DNA of 64,000 nt from Mesorhizobium loti CJ3sym (GCF_000472785.1 NZ_AXAL01000011.1:124001-188000), one strand, 5' to 3'; positions 34,231-42,573 are shown, counted from the stretch's first letter. A program made the numbers and translations. Notes: generated by a model not told the origin, from the sequence alone.

Positions 34231-34649
34231 GCCTTTTCGCCAGACTTCGCGCTGGCAGCCGGTCGGCGGCCTTGATCCCTTACAGATATGTCAAATTGCG
34301 CTCAGGTCTTCCCGACGACCTCGACGACCTTCAGAACGCCAGGGATGTCGTCGCCGAAAATCCAGGCTTCCGAATGATTCAGGGGTGGCTGGTGTCCCAG
34401 GACGGCATTCTCGACAAGCATGTCATCGTCGAGGACACGGCGACTGGAGAACGCTTCGACGTCACGCCGCTCGAGCGCCGCGTGCCCTTCTTCGAACACC
34501 CCGGCACATCCGAAGAGTTCGAGGCACTCTGGCATCAGATCAGCATGCCTGCCTATGCGCCGCCGGTACGGCTCGTCGTGCGGGAGGTTGGCGACGAGGA
34601 TAGCAAGCCACCGAGGCGGCTTGGCTCCGGATACCGGGCCGCAGAGTGA
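34227..34649 (+). CDS. hypothetical protein, 140 aa
   Basis: Not recognised. Contains NPGFRMIQGWLVSQ, KHVIVEDTATGERFDVTPLE and FFEHPGTSEEFEALW, an alpha/beta pattern without known catalytic motif. TTG start overlaps the stop of the preceding small frame. Its 3' end converges on the Crp/Fnr gene. Common in accessory regions; function unknown. Confidence 0.65.
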   Translation: MSLFARLRAGSRSAALIPYRYVKLRSGLPDDLDDLQNARDVVAENPGFRMIQGWLVSQDGILDKHVIVEDTATGERFDVTPLERRVPFFEHPGTSEEFEALWHQISMPAYAPPVRLVVREVGDEDSKPPRRLGSGYRAAE

Positions 34650-34670
34650 GAGAGCCGACGCTTGATCCTG

Positions 34671-35420
34671 TTAGCGAGTGCCGGGCATGATCGTGCCGAT
34701 CAGCCTGGCATATTCAGCCTCGGGTTCACCGTAACCCCCATTGGCGAGTTCCAGCAGCCCGGCGCGGTCGCGAATGACGATTTCGCCACGGCGCGAGCGG
34801 ATAAGCGCGCGGCCTTCCAGCAGTTGCAGCGCGACCGTGACGCCCGGCCGCCGCACGCCAAGCATGATGGCCAGGAATTCGTGCGTGATGGCGAGGCTTT
34901 CGCCGGGCACCCGATCGTCGCACATCAGCAGCCAGCGTGCCAGCCGTTCTTCCAGCTTCAGCCTGGCGTTGACGAGCGCGGTGCAGCCGGTCTGGGTCTG
35001 AAGCGCGTTGACGAAGCGCAGCAGGAACAGGCGCAAGCTCGGGCTCTCCGTAAGGGCCGCGTTGAAAGGCGCGGCATCGATGCGGATGGCTTGCCCTTCG
35101 AGCTGCACGTAACAAGCATGGGCGGAGCGGTCGTCGCCCATCACCAGGGGAGCGCCCGTCATGCCTTCGAAGCCGACGAAGCCGACCTCCGCCTCGTGGC
35201 CGCTCGGCGTGCTGGCGACGATCGAACCAATGCCCTGTTCGATGAAGTAGACGGCTTCGATAGGAACATTGGGGATGACCAGCATCATGCGTAAAGGCAA
35301 TTCGCAGCGCTGCATATGCGGCTCCAGCAAAGCGAGGTCATCCGCGCTCATGTGCAGCAACAGCTGGTTTCGATAGTTCTGGTTTCTGCCGGGATCAGAT
35401 CTTTTGTCGGGATTGGTCAT
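34671..35420 (-). CDS. Crp/Fnr-family regulator, paralogue 1
   Basis: A 249-residue protein: cyclic-nucleotide-binding-like beta roll (PLRMMLVIPNVPIEAVYFIEQG; EAEVGFVGFEGMTGAPLVMG) and a C-terminal winged helix (THEFLAIMLGVRRPGVTVALQLLEG). No FNR cysteines and no clear cAMP pocket. About 65% of residues match the paralogue at 40197-40982. Such Crp/Fnr proteins in rhizobia often respond to unknown or stress signals. Start at 35420; an upstream in-frame extension lacks a ribosome-binding site. Confidence 0.88.
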   Translation of the reverse strand: MTNPDKRSDPGRNQNYRNQLLLHMSADDLALLEPHMQRCELPLRMMLVIPNVPIEAVYFIEQGIGSIVASTPSGHEAEVGFVGFEGMTGAPLVMGDDRSAHACYVQLEGQAIRIDAAPFNAALTESPSLRLFLLRFVNALQTQTGCTALVNARLKLEERLARWLLMCDDRVPGESLAITHEFLAIMLGVRRPGVTVALQLLEGRALIRSRRGEIVIRDRAGLLELANGGYGEPEAEYARLIGTIMPGTR

Positions 35421-35613
35421 GGCGCGGCCCCAATGCAGGGCAAGAGCCATTCGAACTCCCAGCCGTCCGCGCCCGTATCAACGTGCCGACGATCGCCTTC
35501 ACATAGGGGCTTTGAACGAAGAAACCTAGGAATGCGGTCTGGAATTCGATGCACGGCGTCCCCCACTGTCGCCCGCATACGAGAAGATCGACCTGAAGGT
35601 TAGTGTTGGAAGC

Positions 35614-35634
35614 GTACCAATTCACAATTGGTAC
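35614..35634. promoter_or_regulatory. perfect GTACCAATT-CAC-AATTGGTAC palindrome
   Basis: A 21-bp perfect palindrome in the 370-bp gap 35421-35790. No convincing gene reads from it; it is about 195 bp upstream of the Crp/Fnr start and may be its regulatory site or that of a lost gene. Confidence 0.45.
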
Positions 35635-35790
35635 AAAACCGACATATTTCATGTCAGCGCCATGTTTCGGCGACCCCCGAAAATTCCGCCGGCTAATCAT
35701 GAAGCAACATGGGTTCGGCTGGCCCTGCAAACTGTCCAGGACCATGCCAGATGATGCGCGTCATTGTGCAATTTGGAATTGCTCGCGGGC

Positions 35791-35982
35791 CTATCTCTTT
35801 GACAAAATGGCTCGTTCGAGGATGGCAATCCGCCTATCCGTCTCCACCAGTGCGACCTGCATCAGCGTATCGATCTCGATCGTCGCCTCGAGATGACGCG
35901 CATCGATGACCGCTTTTCGCGCGTGGCGCAGATGTTCCCTGACAACGCGCAGGGTCTCGACAACGCTGGGTTGGTCCGACAC
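35791..35982 (-). CDS. small helical protein, 63 aa
   Basis: GTG start with GGAGGG six bases upstream. The sequence (VVETLRVVREHLRHARKAVIDARHLE, ending RRIAILERAILSKR) is a continuous amphipathic helix pair. It resembles the 57-residue protein at 41849-42022 (shared HLEA-x-I-x2-D-x-LM pattern). Function unknown. A perfect TGTACG dyad is 70 bp upstream. Confidence 0.65.
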   Translation of the reverse strand: MSDQPSVVETLRVVREHLRHARKAVIDARHLEATIEIDTLMQVALVETDRRIAILERAILSKR

Positions 35983-36051
35983 GGCTAGCCCTCCGTTCCG
36001 GCTACAACCCTGAGGCGGGGGTAACGTTCCACCGCGAATTGACTCGCTATT

Positions 36052-36071
36052 ACTGTACGAAAGCGTACAGT
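36052..36071. promoter_or_regulatory. perfect ACTGTACG-AAAG-CGTACAGT dyad
   Basis: Perfect 8-bp arms with 4-bp spacer upstream of the 35982 gene. Same site type as 34031-34050. Its flanks are AT-rich, as expected for a promoter. Confidence 0.65.
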
Positions 36072-36222
36072 TTCCAAGTCGTCCGCCTTTCAGGGCAAAC
36101 GGGCGCTTGGTAGCCAACTCAGGTGCTCCCGCCATCGACGCGGAGACTGAAATGGCACAAGACCATTCAGGCAAAAGGGTTACAGTTCTGGACTGCGAAA
36201 TCCTTCGCGGCGCCTTCAGACT

Positions 36223-36339
36223 ATGGAAAATCGCATTGCCGAACGGGAATGGCGCATGCGCGCCCGGGTGCTGGCGCGCGAATTGACAGAGCTCGACCAG
36301 ATCGATCCGGACATTGTGGAGCGGATCGTGCGCAAATAG
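36223..36339 (+). CDS. possible 38-aa peptide
   Basis: A highly charged helical frame (MENRIAEREWRMRARVLARE, then LTELDQIDPDIVERIVRK). Codon use looks genuine but no ribosome-binding site is clear. It ends 9 bp before the convergent iron-permease-like gene. Confidence 0.4.
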   Translation: MENRIAEREWRMRARVLARELTELDQIDPDIVERIVRK

Positions 36340-36348
36340 GCTTGCCGG

Positions 36349-36693
36349 CTACGCCTGCTCCATGCCGGTTTGCGCCGCCTCTTCCTCGAGCTTGACAAGC
36401 TTTGCCTTGATCTCCTTGGGGTCGGCATGTTCCAGCCCGACGACATCGTTTCTGGTGTCGGCGAGAGCGACGATTATCTCGTCGAGCTTGGCGTGGATGG
36501 CGGCGGTGTCGCGATAGCCCTGGATCAGGACGACCCCGGTGATGACGATGGCCGCGACCGACAGCGCGTAGGTGACGGCATTTGTCAGGCCGAAAGGCAC
36601 CAAGGCGGTACACACCACCATGGCGATGATCATGACGTAGAAACCCGGCGGACGGGACAGGAAATCAGCGGCGACGAAAAGGATCTTGTTCAT
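36349..36693 (-). CDS. low-affinity iron permease family protein
   Basis: A 114-residue protein with two membrane helices (GFYVMIIAMVVCTALVPFGL; YALSVAAIVITGVVLIQGY) followed by DTAAIHAKLDEIIVALADTRNDVVGLEHADPKEI. This latter signature marks the small bacterial relatives of Fet4-like low-affinity iron permeases. Actual transport by so small a protein is unproven. The start at 36693 trims an unsupported extension. Confidence 0.78.
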   Translation of the reverse strand: MNKILFVAADFLSRPPGFYVMIIAMVVCTALVPFGLTNAVTYALSVAAIVITGVVLIQGYRDTAAIHAKLDEIIVALADTRNDVVGLEHADPKEIKAKLVKLEEEAAQTGMEQA

Positions 36694-36811
36694 GCTCCCG
36701 CCCACCCTTCCGATATTCGCCAAGCGCCCATGATGCCTGCAAGTTCGTGAAAGGGGTTTTGTTCCAGCAACTTAGGCAACCTCGCGAAGTTCTGCAGAGG
36801 AGAAGGAGGCC

Positions 36812-37024
36812 ATGCCGAAATACCAGATCGACGAGATGGATGGAGATGCGCTTTCGGCTTCGCATGTCGCCAGCGGCGCCACCGCTCTCGACGCGTTGCG
36901 CAAAATCACCGGCAAGACCGTTTCGATGCGCGCCTTGCAGAACCACTGGTTCAGGGTGGTCGACGAAAGCGAGGGCAGCATCTTCGAGTACAGCGTGGAG
37001 CACACGCTCACCGCGCGTCGCTAG
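36812..37024 (+). CDS. hypothetical 70-aa protein
   Basis: A small alpha/beta protein (MPKYQIDEMDGDALSASHVA; LRKITGKTVSMRALQNHWFR). GAGAAGGAGGCC is a strong ribosome-binding site. It converges on and overlaps the 37008 gene by 17 bp. A remnant of a second copy of this converging pair is found at 38432-38530. Confidence 0.65.
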   Translation: MPKYQIDEMDGDALSASHVASGATALDALRKITGKTVSMRALQNHWFRVVDESEGSIFEYSVEHTLTARR

Positions 37025-37343
37025 TCTTTCGCGCCGTTTTGCGGCCGATGGGCTTGTGTCTAGCGATGGCCTTGGCGGGGGCGGGCGCCTCCGCCGACAG
37101 CCGCTGCTCGCGCAGCCGAGCGGTCTTGGCTTCACGCGCCTGACGTTCAAGGTCAATGATCGTCTGGGACTCGCGGGTGGCGCGTTCAATCCGGTCCTTG
37201 TCCTGGGGCAGTCGGGCCACGGCATTCTCCTCATATGCTTCGGTGGCACTGAAAATGCAGGCCGGCGAAAAATGTTCCGGCGGCCAGGCCTCAGTACGAA
37301 AACGACACCACATTTGTTGTTTGCGCGCCCGCTTATGGCTCAT
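37008..37343 (-). CDS. hypothetical basic protein, 111 aa
   Basis: Starts MSHKRARKQQMWCRFRTEAW, then a long charged helix (DRIERATRESQTIIDLERQA) and a Lys/Arg tail. Possibly nucleic-acid binding. Its ATG overlaps the stop of the zinc-ribbon gene at 37340, with GGAGG five bases upstream, so the two are an operon. Function unknown. Confidence 0.65.
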   Translation of the reverse strand: MSHKRARKQQMWCRFRTEAWPPEHFSPACIFSATEAYEENAVARLPQDKDRIERATRESQTIIDLERQAREAKTARLREQRLSAEAPAPAKAIARHKPIGRKTARKTSDAR

Positions 37344-37657
37344 TCGTCCCTCCAGATGACCCGCTTTTCCCACCGGATTTCGACCAGACGCCTGAACCGG
37401 ATGGTTACATGTTCCTGCCCCACGGGGTGGAACAGTTCGGCGTTCATCGATTCCTTGCGTCCGCATTTTTCGCAGCGGACTTTTGCCCTGACCTCGTCGA
37501 TGCTCACATTGCCGATGACCTCCCGGAGCTCCTTGGGCTTGTAGAAGCGCTTGATGTTGCAATGGCCGCAACGGATGCGCGCGACCTGCCCTGCGTCATG
37601 GGCATGCATCAGGGTCCACGGCATCCCCTTCGGCCATTTTTCTGGTTGATCAGGCAT
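37340..37657 (-). CDS. zinc-ribbon protein, 105 aa
   Basis: Two CxxC knuckles, RIRCGHCNIKRFYKPKEL and VRCEKCGRKESM, about 31 residues apart: a zinc-ribbon fold like that of the 21793-22095 product. First gene of a two-gene unit with the basic 111-aa protein. Function unknown. Confidence 0.72.
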   Translation of the reverse strand: MPDQPEKWPKGMPWTLMHAHDAGQVARIRCGHCNIKRFYKPKELREVIGNVSIDEVRAKVRCEKCGRKESMNAELFHPVGQEHVTIRFRRLVEIRWEKRVIWRDE

Positions 37658-37757
37658 GGCTGAAATGAGGAAAATATTCCTCTTCCGTCAAGAGCCTGTC
37701 AGCCATGCACCCCTGATTTCGGTCGAAGCGGGCAAGATAGCCACAGGGCAGGGCCGG

Positions 37758-38357
37758 TTACGCGTTTTCGGGGCGTACGGTCTCCACCAGAAGCGAGCCA
37801 GCTGGAAGGGGACGCAACAATTCGCTCTCGGGCTTGGTCAGGTCGACCCACGCTGCCCAATTCTCTGGTTGGAGAACCACGACCTGACGGTTGTGATAGG
37901 GCGCGATGTCAGGCCCGGGCTCGGTCGTCAGCATGGTGAAAGTGGGCGGTTTGTTGCCGGCCGCCTCACGCCAAAGCCCGGCGATGGCCAGGAACGAGGA
38001 GCCATTGAGCGTAAAGCGATGTTTCGCCTTCGGATATTTCGCGCCGGTGAATTCGAAGAATCCGGATGCCGGCACCAGACAACGTTTGCTGTTTACGAAT
38101 TGCCGGCCTTCGGATCGGAAGTTGAAGACAGGCCCGCCTTTGGGACCGGCCGGTGGAAAGCCGAATGTCATTGAAGCCAGTTCGATGGCGTCGCCGTCGG
38201 CGGCGCGGCGCATGATGGGCGGTGGATCGTTGATGTGAATGTCGCCAGCCTGGGGCAGGTCGAGTTCGGTCTGATGGCTGGGTATTCGAAGCGCCAGAGA
38301 CGCCATCATCCGGCAATATTCGGCCCAGGCTACATATTGTTCGTAATCATTGCACAT
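37758..38357 (-). CDS. SRAP (SOS response-associated peptidase, YedK/HMCES-like)
   Basis: A 199-residue SRAP protein. Cys2 (MCNDYEQY) is the nucleophile that crosslinks abasic DNA once Met1 is removed. NFRSEG, VPASGFFEF (catalytic Glu) and YHNRQVVVL correspond to the conserved N-x-R-x-E, GFYEW and H-x-R segments; the loops differ somewhat (NFR for NAR, NRQ for ARM), as in a divergent rhizobial branch. Protects single-stranded-DNA abasic sites. The frame upstream of 38357 is a remnant region and not part of the protein. Confidence 0.9.
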   Translation of the reverse strand: MCNDYEQYVAWAEYCRMMASLALRIPSHQTELDLPQAGDIHINDPPPIMRRAADGDAIELASMTFGFPPAGPKGGPVFNFRSEGRQFVNSKRCLVPASGFFEFTGAKYPKAKHRFTLNGSSFLAIAGLWREAAGNKPPTFTMLTTEPGPDIAPYHNRQVVVLQPENWAAWVDLTKPESELLRPLPAGSLLVETVRPENA

Positions 38358-38431
38358 GTGTCTCAATCCCATTTGCAGCGATCGAGTTCCAAAACCCTTG
38401 TCACTTGGTGAAGCGGACAAGGAAGAACGCC

Positions 38432-38530
38432 ATGCCAGGATACCAGATTGACTGATATCGCCACGGAAAGCCTTAGCCGCGGCTGGGACTCCGTACGAAA
38501 ACGACACCACATTTGTTGTTGTGCGCCCGC
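38432..38530. pseudogene. collapsed duplicate of the 36812/37008 convergent gene pair
   Basis: On the plus strand ATGCCAGGATACCAGATTG is the start of a copy of the 36812 gene (MPGYQID) that stops after seven codons. On the minus strand from 38512 MWCRFRTE repeats the start of the 37008 product, and about 30 bp around it (GTACGAAAACGACACCACAT) are identical to 37294-37325. The middle of both genes is gone. This looks like duplication followed by internal deletion. Confidence 0.65.
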
Positions 38531-38621
38531 GCAATCGCCCTAGAAATCAGATGTCACCACCCACGAAACGGCGCTGGTGCTTGAGAGTGTCGTGTACTGC
38601 CGCCCTGCCGGGAGATCCGTG

Positions 38622-39005
38622 ATGGAAGACGAACACGAGCCGGGCGGCACGGTATCCGCTCACGATTCCCACATTTTGAAGAACGCCTTCAAGGCGTCGG
38701 TCGCAGAGCTGCAGCTGCCGGAAGCGCAATGGGCCGAGCATGCCACGGCGATGCTGTGCGATCTCACCGGCAGTCTCCACGTCGATACCAGCTTCATCGA
38801 TTGGATTTATCCGCAAGTGAAGAATCCATCAGCCGCCAAGCTGGCCAACGACAATGTCACACCTGAAGATCACCTTGCTGCTGTGACGTTGGCCATCCAT
38901 GCCACGTTGAGGGGCCTGGCCGCGCCTGTCGACATGCTGATCGAGGCTTTAAGCTTCGAAGCTCCGGCGGACGCAACCGCGCGGCCGTCGGCGCGAAAGC
39001 CGTGA
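38622..39005 (+). CDS. hypothetical protein, 127 aa
   Basis: Acidic helical protein (MEDEHEPGGTVSAHDSHILK; LTGSLHVDTSFIDWIYPQVK; LAAVTLAIHATLRGLAAPVD). Not recognised. GGGAGATCCGTG before the ATG at 38622. Converges on the RHH gene. Confidence 0.6.
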   Translation: MEDEHEPGGTVSAHDSHILKNAFKASVAELQLPEAQWAEHATAMLCDLTGSLHVDTSFIDWIYPQVKNPSAAKLANDNVTPEDHLAAVTLAIHATLRGLAAPVDMLIEALSFEAPADATARPSARKP

Positions 39006-39010
39006 GATTC

Positions 39011-39256
39011 TCACGCATCCGAAGGCTTGGTCTTGCCGGCGCCCTTTCCGCCGCTCAGGAGACCGAAATCTGCTGAACGGGTGCCGCTGCTGGCGTGCAG
39101 AAAGCCCTCGGCGGCCAGGCCGCGGCGCAGCAGTTCACGCACGGCAGCCGCGCGGCTCGGCATGCGCTTGTCGAAGCGCCATGTGTCGAGCGCGGCGAAT
39201 TCCTCTTCGTTCAGCATGACCTGCAGCCGTTCGGGGCGTTCAAGATTGTCGGTCAT
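39011..39256 (-). CDS. ribbon-helix-helix (CopG-like) protein
   Basis: An 81-residue protein: strand RLQVMLNEEEFAALDTW then SRAAAVRELLRRGLAAEGF form an RHH DNA-binding unit, followed by a flexible tail. Such proteins are often antitoxins or small repressors, but no toxin gene adjoins. GGAGG is five bases before the second of two ATGs, 39256. Confidence 0.7.
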   Translation of the reverse strand: MTDNLERPERLQVMLNEEEFAALDTWRFDKRMPSRAAAVRELLRRGLAAEGFLHASSGTRSADFGLLSGGKGAGKTKPSDA

Positions 39257-39524
39257 CATGGCCTCCTTCTCCGGCAATCCAGCCGGTGAGCCGAATGAGT
39301 AAGTGACTTATGTGCCTCACAATCTGCCAATGGCCTATTTGGTTCCAAGACAGTCAAACACATTTGTTGCACCGCGTACTCATAGTGCTTAGCTTGCCAC
39401 ACTGGCTTAACATACTAACTAATTGATTGTATTAATGTTTTGTTGAGATTTGTCTTGCTTTGACGAAGACGGCGGCGCATGGTGAAAGGGAGGGAAAACC
39501 CAGTCCCCAGGACAGGAGTTTGCC

Positions 39525-39818
39525 ATGTACACCTACCCGATCGAGCTGCGCGACGACCTGAATTACACGCTGGTCAAAACAATCTACGAGTTTGGGATCG
39601 TCAATGTTCCGGTGTTGGCGGCGCAACTGGCCAGTCGCCACGGCGACCTCTCGTACGCTGACTCCGAACGATTGGTGCTTGGCTTCGCCCAGCTCTATTC
39701 GGCACCGATCGTGTTCGACCGCTCGGGCTGCGATTGGCGCCTGAAGGAGCCTGTCGGCCTGGACAATGACGGCCTGCTGCTCGACATCGTCCAGCACGAG
39801 TTTGGCCGCGCTGCTTGA
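39525..39818 (+). CDS. hypothetical protein, 97 aa
   Basis: Small alpha/beta protein (YPIELRDDLNYTLVKTIYEF; LSYADSERLVLGFAQLYSAP). AGGAG lies 8 bases upstream. Downstream of an AT-rich stretch (39300-39460) that probably holds its promoter. Not recognised. Confidence 0.6.
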   Translation: MYTYPIELRDDLNYTLVKTIYEFGIVNVPVLAAQLASRHGDLSYADSERLVLGFAQLYSAPIVFDRSGCDWRLKEPVGLDNDGLLLDIVQHEFGRAA

Positions 39819-39907
39819 GCTGCAATAGACTGTCCGTTTCCGACACCATCCTTGGCGAATCTTGGTGCGAAACCGACAATCAATCAGGGCGGCGTCGCCT
39901 ACGTGCA

Positions 39908-40096
39908 TTATGTGCGCGAAGCGAACCGGGTCACCCCTACGCGCATGCGCTGGCTATCGGCAAAGGACCGGGCGTAGGATTCCACATCAAACGTGCTCCA
40001 GTGCACGGTGCCGTTGATGACGACGCGAACATGCCATTCGCCCATGGTCTCGGTGACTTCGACGCCATCCGGAATAGGTTGGTCCGCGTCGGCCAT
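39908..40096 (-). CDS. hypothetical protein, 62 aa
   Basis: Small beta-rich protein (IPDGVEVTETMGEWHVRVVI; NGTVHWSTFDVESYARSFA). GGGAGG is at the right distance from ATG 40096. It precedes nothing obvious; the Crp/Fnr paralogue 2 ends 100 bp away on the same strand. Confidence 0.6.
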   Translation of the reverse strand: MADADQPIPDGVEVTETMGEWHVRVVINGTVHWSTFDVESYARSFADSQRMRVGVTRFASRT

Positions 40097-40196
40097 GGCT
40101 TTCCTCCCGAAGGGCGAAAGCACCTGATTTGGCTCCCAAGCGTCCGTGTGCCGCAGACGGCGGACGACCTGGGAATTATACGCTTCAGATAATCCA

Positions 40197-40982
40197 TTAG
40201 CCAATCAATTCAGTGTCCGACCCGATCGCTCCAAAAAGCCTGGCATATTCAGCTTCCGGCATTCCATATCCGCCACTGGCAAGTGCAATCAGTCCAGGCC
40301 GGTCGAGGATGACGACCTCACTCCGGCGCGACTGGATCAGGGCAAGACCTTCCAGTTCCTGCAGGGCCACGGTGACGCCTGGCCGCCTGACGCCCAGCAT
40401 CGTGGCGAGGAATTCGTGGGTAATGGAAAATCGCACGCCCACGACGCGGTCGTCGCACATCAGCAACCACCGCGCCAACCGGACCGTCAATCTCAGCCGC
40501 GCGTTGACGAGTGCGGTGCACCCGGTCTGGATTTGCAGGGAATTGACAAAGCGCAGCAGGAACAGCCGCAAGGTGGGGCTGCTCGTCAGAGCCTCAGTAA
40601 AGCTGCCCGCGTCGATGCGCATCGCCTCGCCTTCGAGCTGCACGAAGCAGGCTTGCGGCGAGCGGTCGTCGGCCATCACCAGCGGATATCCAGCCATTCC
40701 CTCAAAGCCGATGAACCCGATCTCCGCCTCCTGGCCGCCGGACGTGCGCGCGACCACCGACGCAATACCGCGCTCGATGAAATAGACGGCTTCAATCGGC
40801 ACGTCGGGCATCACAAGGAGCATTCTCAGCGGCAGTGCCACAGGGTGCAAATTCGGCTCAAGCAGTGCAAGATCATCCGCGCTCATCCTGCGCAACAGTT
40901 CATTTCTGAATGTTGATGCAGACGAGGCATCGCCAACCAGTGCCTGGCCGGTGACATCAGATTTTTGAATTTCGTAATTCAT
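40197..40982 (-). CDS. Crp/Fnr-family regulator, paralogue 2
   Basis: A 261-residue paralogue of 34671-35420 with the same organisation: sensory beta roll (PLRMLLVMPDVPIEAVYFIE; EAEIGFIGFEGMAGYPLVMA) and winged helix (THEFLATMLGVRRPGVTVAL). It has a longer N-terminus. Two close paralogues bracketing small genes suggest segmental duplication and related target sites. Confidence 0.88.
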   Translation of the reverse strand: MNYEIQKSDVTGQALVGDASSASTFRNELLRRMSADDLALLEPNLHPVALPLRMLLVMPDVPIEAVYFIERGIASVVARTSGGQEAEIGFIGFEGMAGYPLVMADDRSPQACFVQLEGEAMRIDAGSFTEALTSSPTLRLFLLRFVNSLQIQTGCTALVNARLRLTVRLARWLLMCDDRVVGVRFSITHEFLATMLGVRRPGVTVALQELEGLALIQSRRSEVVILDRPGLIALASGGYGMPEAEYARLFGAIGSDTELIG

Positions 40983-41020
40983 CGCGTACCTCCCGCAGGG
41001 GCGGGAGTACGATCGACACT

Positions 41021-41352
41021 CTCAAGCGCCAGCGCCCGTTCAGTGGCTGGCGACAGGAGAAGTGTATGCTTTCGACATTTCGATAGCGAGTCATTCCGGG
41101 CATAGCCAAGGAGACCGCAAGCGGACCCGCAGCGATACGCTGCTTACTTACAAATCTGCCGGAGAGGGGTGTGGCGACGAAATAGCGGAGTGATCCGCCT
41201 CATCAGCTTGAGGGAAGCGCAATGCTCCGCCGCCACCTCAATCAACCGTCTCGGCGCAGGATGGTTCCGTGATTGCAGGGCCGATCGCCCATGCTTTCAA
41301 ACACCAGCGACCGTTCAATGGCCGGCGACAGGGCGACGGTACGCTTCCGACA
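41021..41352. repeat. two imperfect ~58-bp repeats in a gene-poor stretch
   Basis: 41021-41078 and 41297-41352 align along CCAGCG-x-CCGTTCA-x-TGG-x-CGGCGACAGG and the following ATGCTTTCGACA/ACGCTTCCGACA. They lie in the 588-bp gap 40983-41570 upstream of the Crp/Fnr gene. No convincing gene is seen in the gap. They may be duplicated promoter regions. Confidence 0.5.
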
Positions 41353-41570
41353 ATAGGTTAGAGCCAGTGCCACGAATTGTCCGGAACCGTACGCAACGGC
41401 CGCCTTCATTGTTCGGCCGCCGGCAACTCGCTAGCTTTCGAGACGCGGCGGACCTCAAATGCCGCCCTGGCTGATACGGGACACGGCCAAGCCGGCATCG
41501 CCATCGGTGAAATGCCTCGGTTGCGGGGCCTGCGAATGGAGACGCTGATGCCGAGAGACAGATCCGCCTG

Positions 41571-41774
41571 ATGCCAGGGGACAGATTCGAGTGCGTGAAG
41601 GAAGATTCCGGCAGCTGGATGGTGTGGGACCACAAGGGCGGCGCACCCGCAAGGCTGGGTGGGGTTGAGCTGCGCGGCCAGGACAGGCATCGGGCCGAGA
41701 TCGCGCGTGACATTCTCAGACGGATTTTCCGGACCGGCCCGGACACTACGCGGAGCGACCCTTCGGACGCGTAA
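41571..41774 (+). CDS. hypothetical protein, 67 aa
   Basis: Starts MPGDRFECVKEDSGSWMVWD, then GGAPARLGGVELRGQDRHRA and an EIARDILRRIF helix. Looks like a genuine small fold of strand-strand-helix. No known family recalled. ATG follows a possible short upstream frame by overlap (TGATG). Confidence 0.55.
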   Translation: MPGDRFECVKEDSGSWMVWDHKGGAPARLGGVELRGQDRHRAEIARDILRRIFRTGPDTTRSDPSDA

Positions 41775-41848
41775 GGCGCGGTCCACACGCCCGGCGAGGA
41801 ACCGCACGCCTCCAGAACGGTTTATCCGCGAAGCGGAGGATTGCATCC

Positions 41849-42022
41849 ATGGTGGTGAATATCGAACAGGCGCTGGCGGACGCGATCCTGGCAATGCGGA
41901 TGCTGCGAAAATCAATCGACGACCACGGCCATTTGGAAGCGATGATCGACTTCGACAGGCTGATGGCAAATGCGGTCGAGGAAGCCGAGAAGCAATTGGT
42001 CAGGCTGCAGGCTTCCGGGTAG
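41849..42022 (+). CDS. small helical protein, 57 aa
   Basis: A pair of amphipathic helices (NIEQALADAILAMRMLRKSI; HLEAMIDFDRLMANAVEEAE). Resembles the 63-residue protein at 35791-35982 in length, heptads and the HLEA motif, and like it lies beside a Crp/Fnr paralogue. GCGGAGG precedes it. Confidence 0.62.
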   Translation: MVVNIEQALADAILAMRMLRKSIDDHGHLEAMIDFDRLMANAVEEAEKQLVRLQASG

Positions 42023-42091
42023 CCCTGAATCGCACCAGGGAGGGCGCTTCCTGACATTGGAACGGCCACAAGCCACCCGCGTTGTGGAGCC

Positions 42092-42573
42092 ATGAACTAC
42101 ACCATTCGGAAGGGCACACCCGCCGACGACCCGACCTTGATCCGTCACTATCGGGCGCTGTGGGAAAGCTATGGCGTCGACCCGGTCAACATCAAGGGCG
42201 ATGCCGAGGACGTCACCCTCGACTTCATCCTGTCAGGGCGCAGGGACTACGAGCTGGCGAGCTTCCTTGCCGAGACAGACGGCGTTGCCGTGGGATCGCT
42301 GGCGTGCCAGGTCGAACATCTTCCCTATCCGGATGTCACAGTGCCGTCATTTCGCAAGCACGGCTATATCTGGAGCGTCTATGTCGACCCTGCCGCGCGG
42401 CGAAACGGGATAGCGCTTGCTCTGGTGCAGGCCGGGATCGCCTATCTCAGGTCGATCGGCTGCACGAAAGCATGCTTCACGCATCGGATGCCGGTGAGGG
42501 CGTCTATCTCGCCGCCGGCTTCACGATCGCCGAGGAGATGCGGCTGGACCTGGCCGCGCCGGCAGTGCCGTGA
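42092..42573 (+). pseudogene. GNAT N-acetyltransferase, frame broken near 42475
   Basis: A GNAT of about 160 residues: YTIRKGTPADDPTLIRHYRA, YIWSVYVDPAARRNGIALAL (acetyl-CoA pyrophosphate loop RRNGIA) are in one frame; the expected end HASDAGEGVYLAAGFTIAEE and MRLDLAAP is in the frame one base back. A missing base around 42474-42478 (probably in AAAGCATGC) restores it. Without repair the C-terminal substrate-binding strands would be lost. Confidence 0.8.

Noticed and set aside
35652..35896. Plus-strand frame after the 21-bp palindrome
   Set aside because: Overlaps the well-supported 35791-35982 gene antisense and its second half is compositionally biased.
41169..41571. Two overlapping plus-strand frames
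   Set aside because: Cross duplicated noncoding repeats; no ribosome-binding sites and no recognisable protein.
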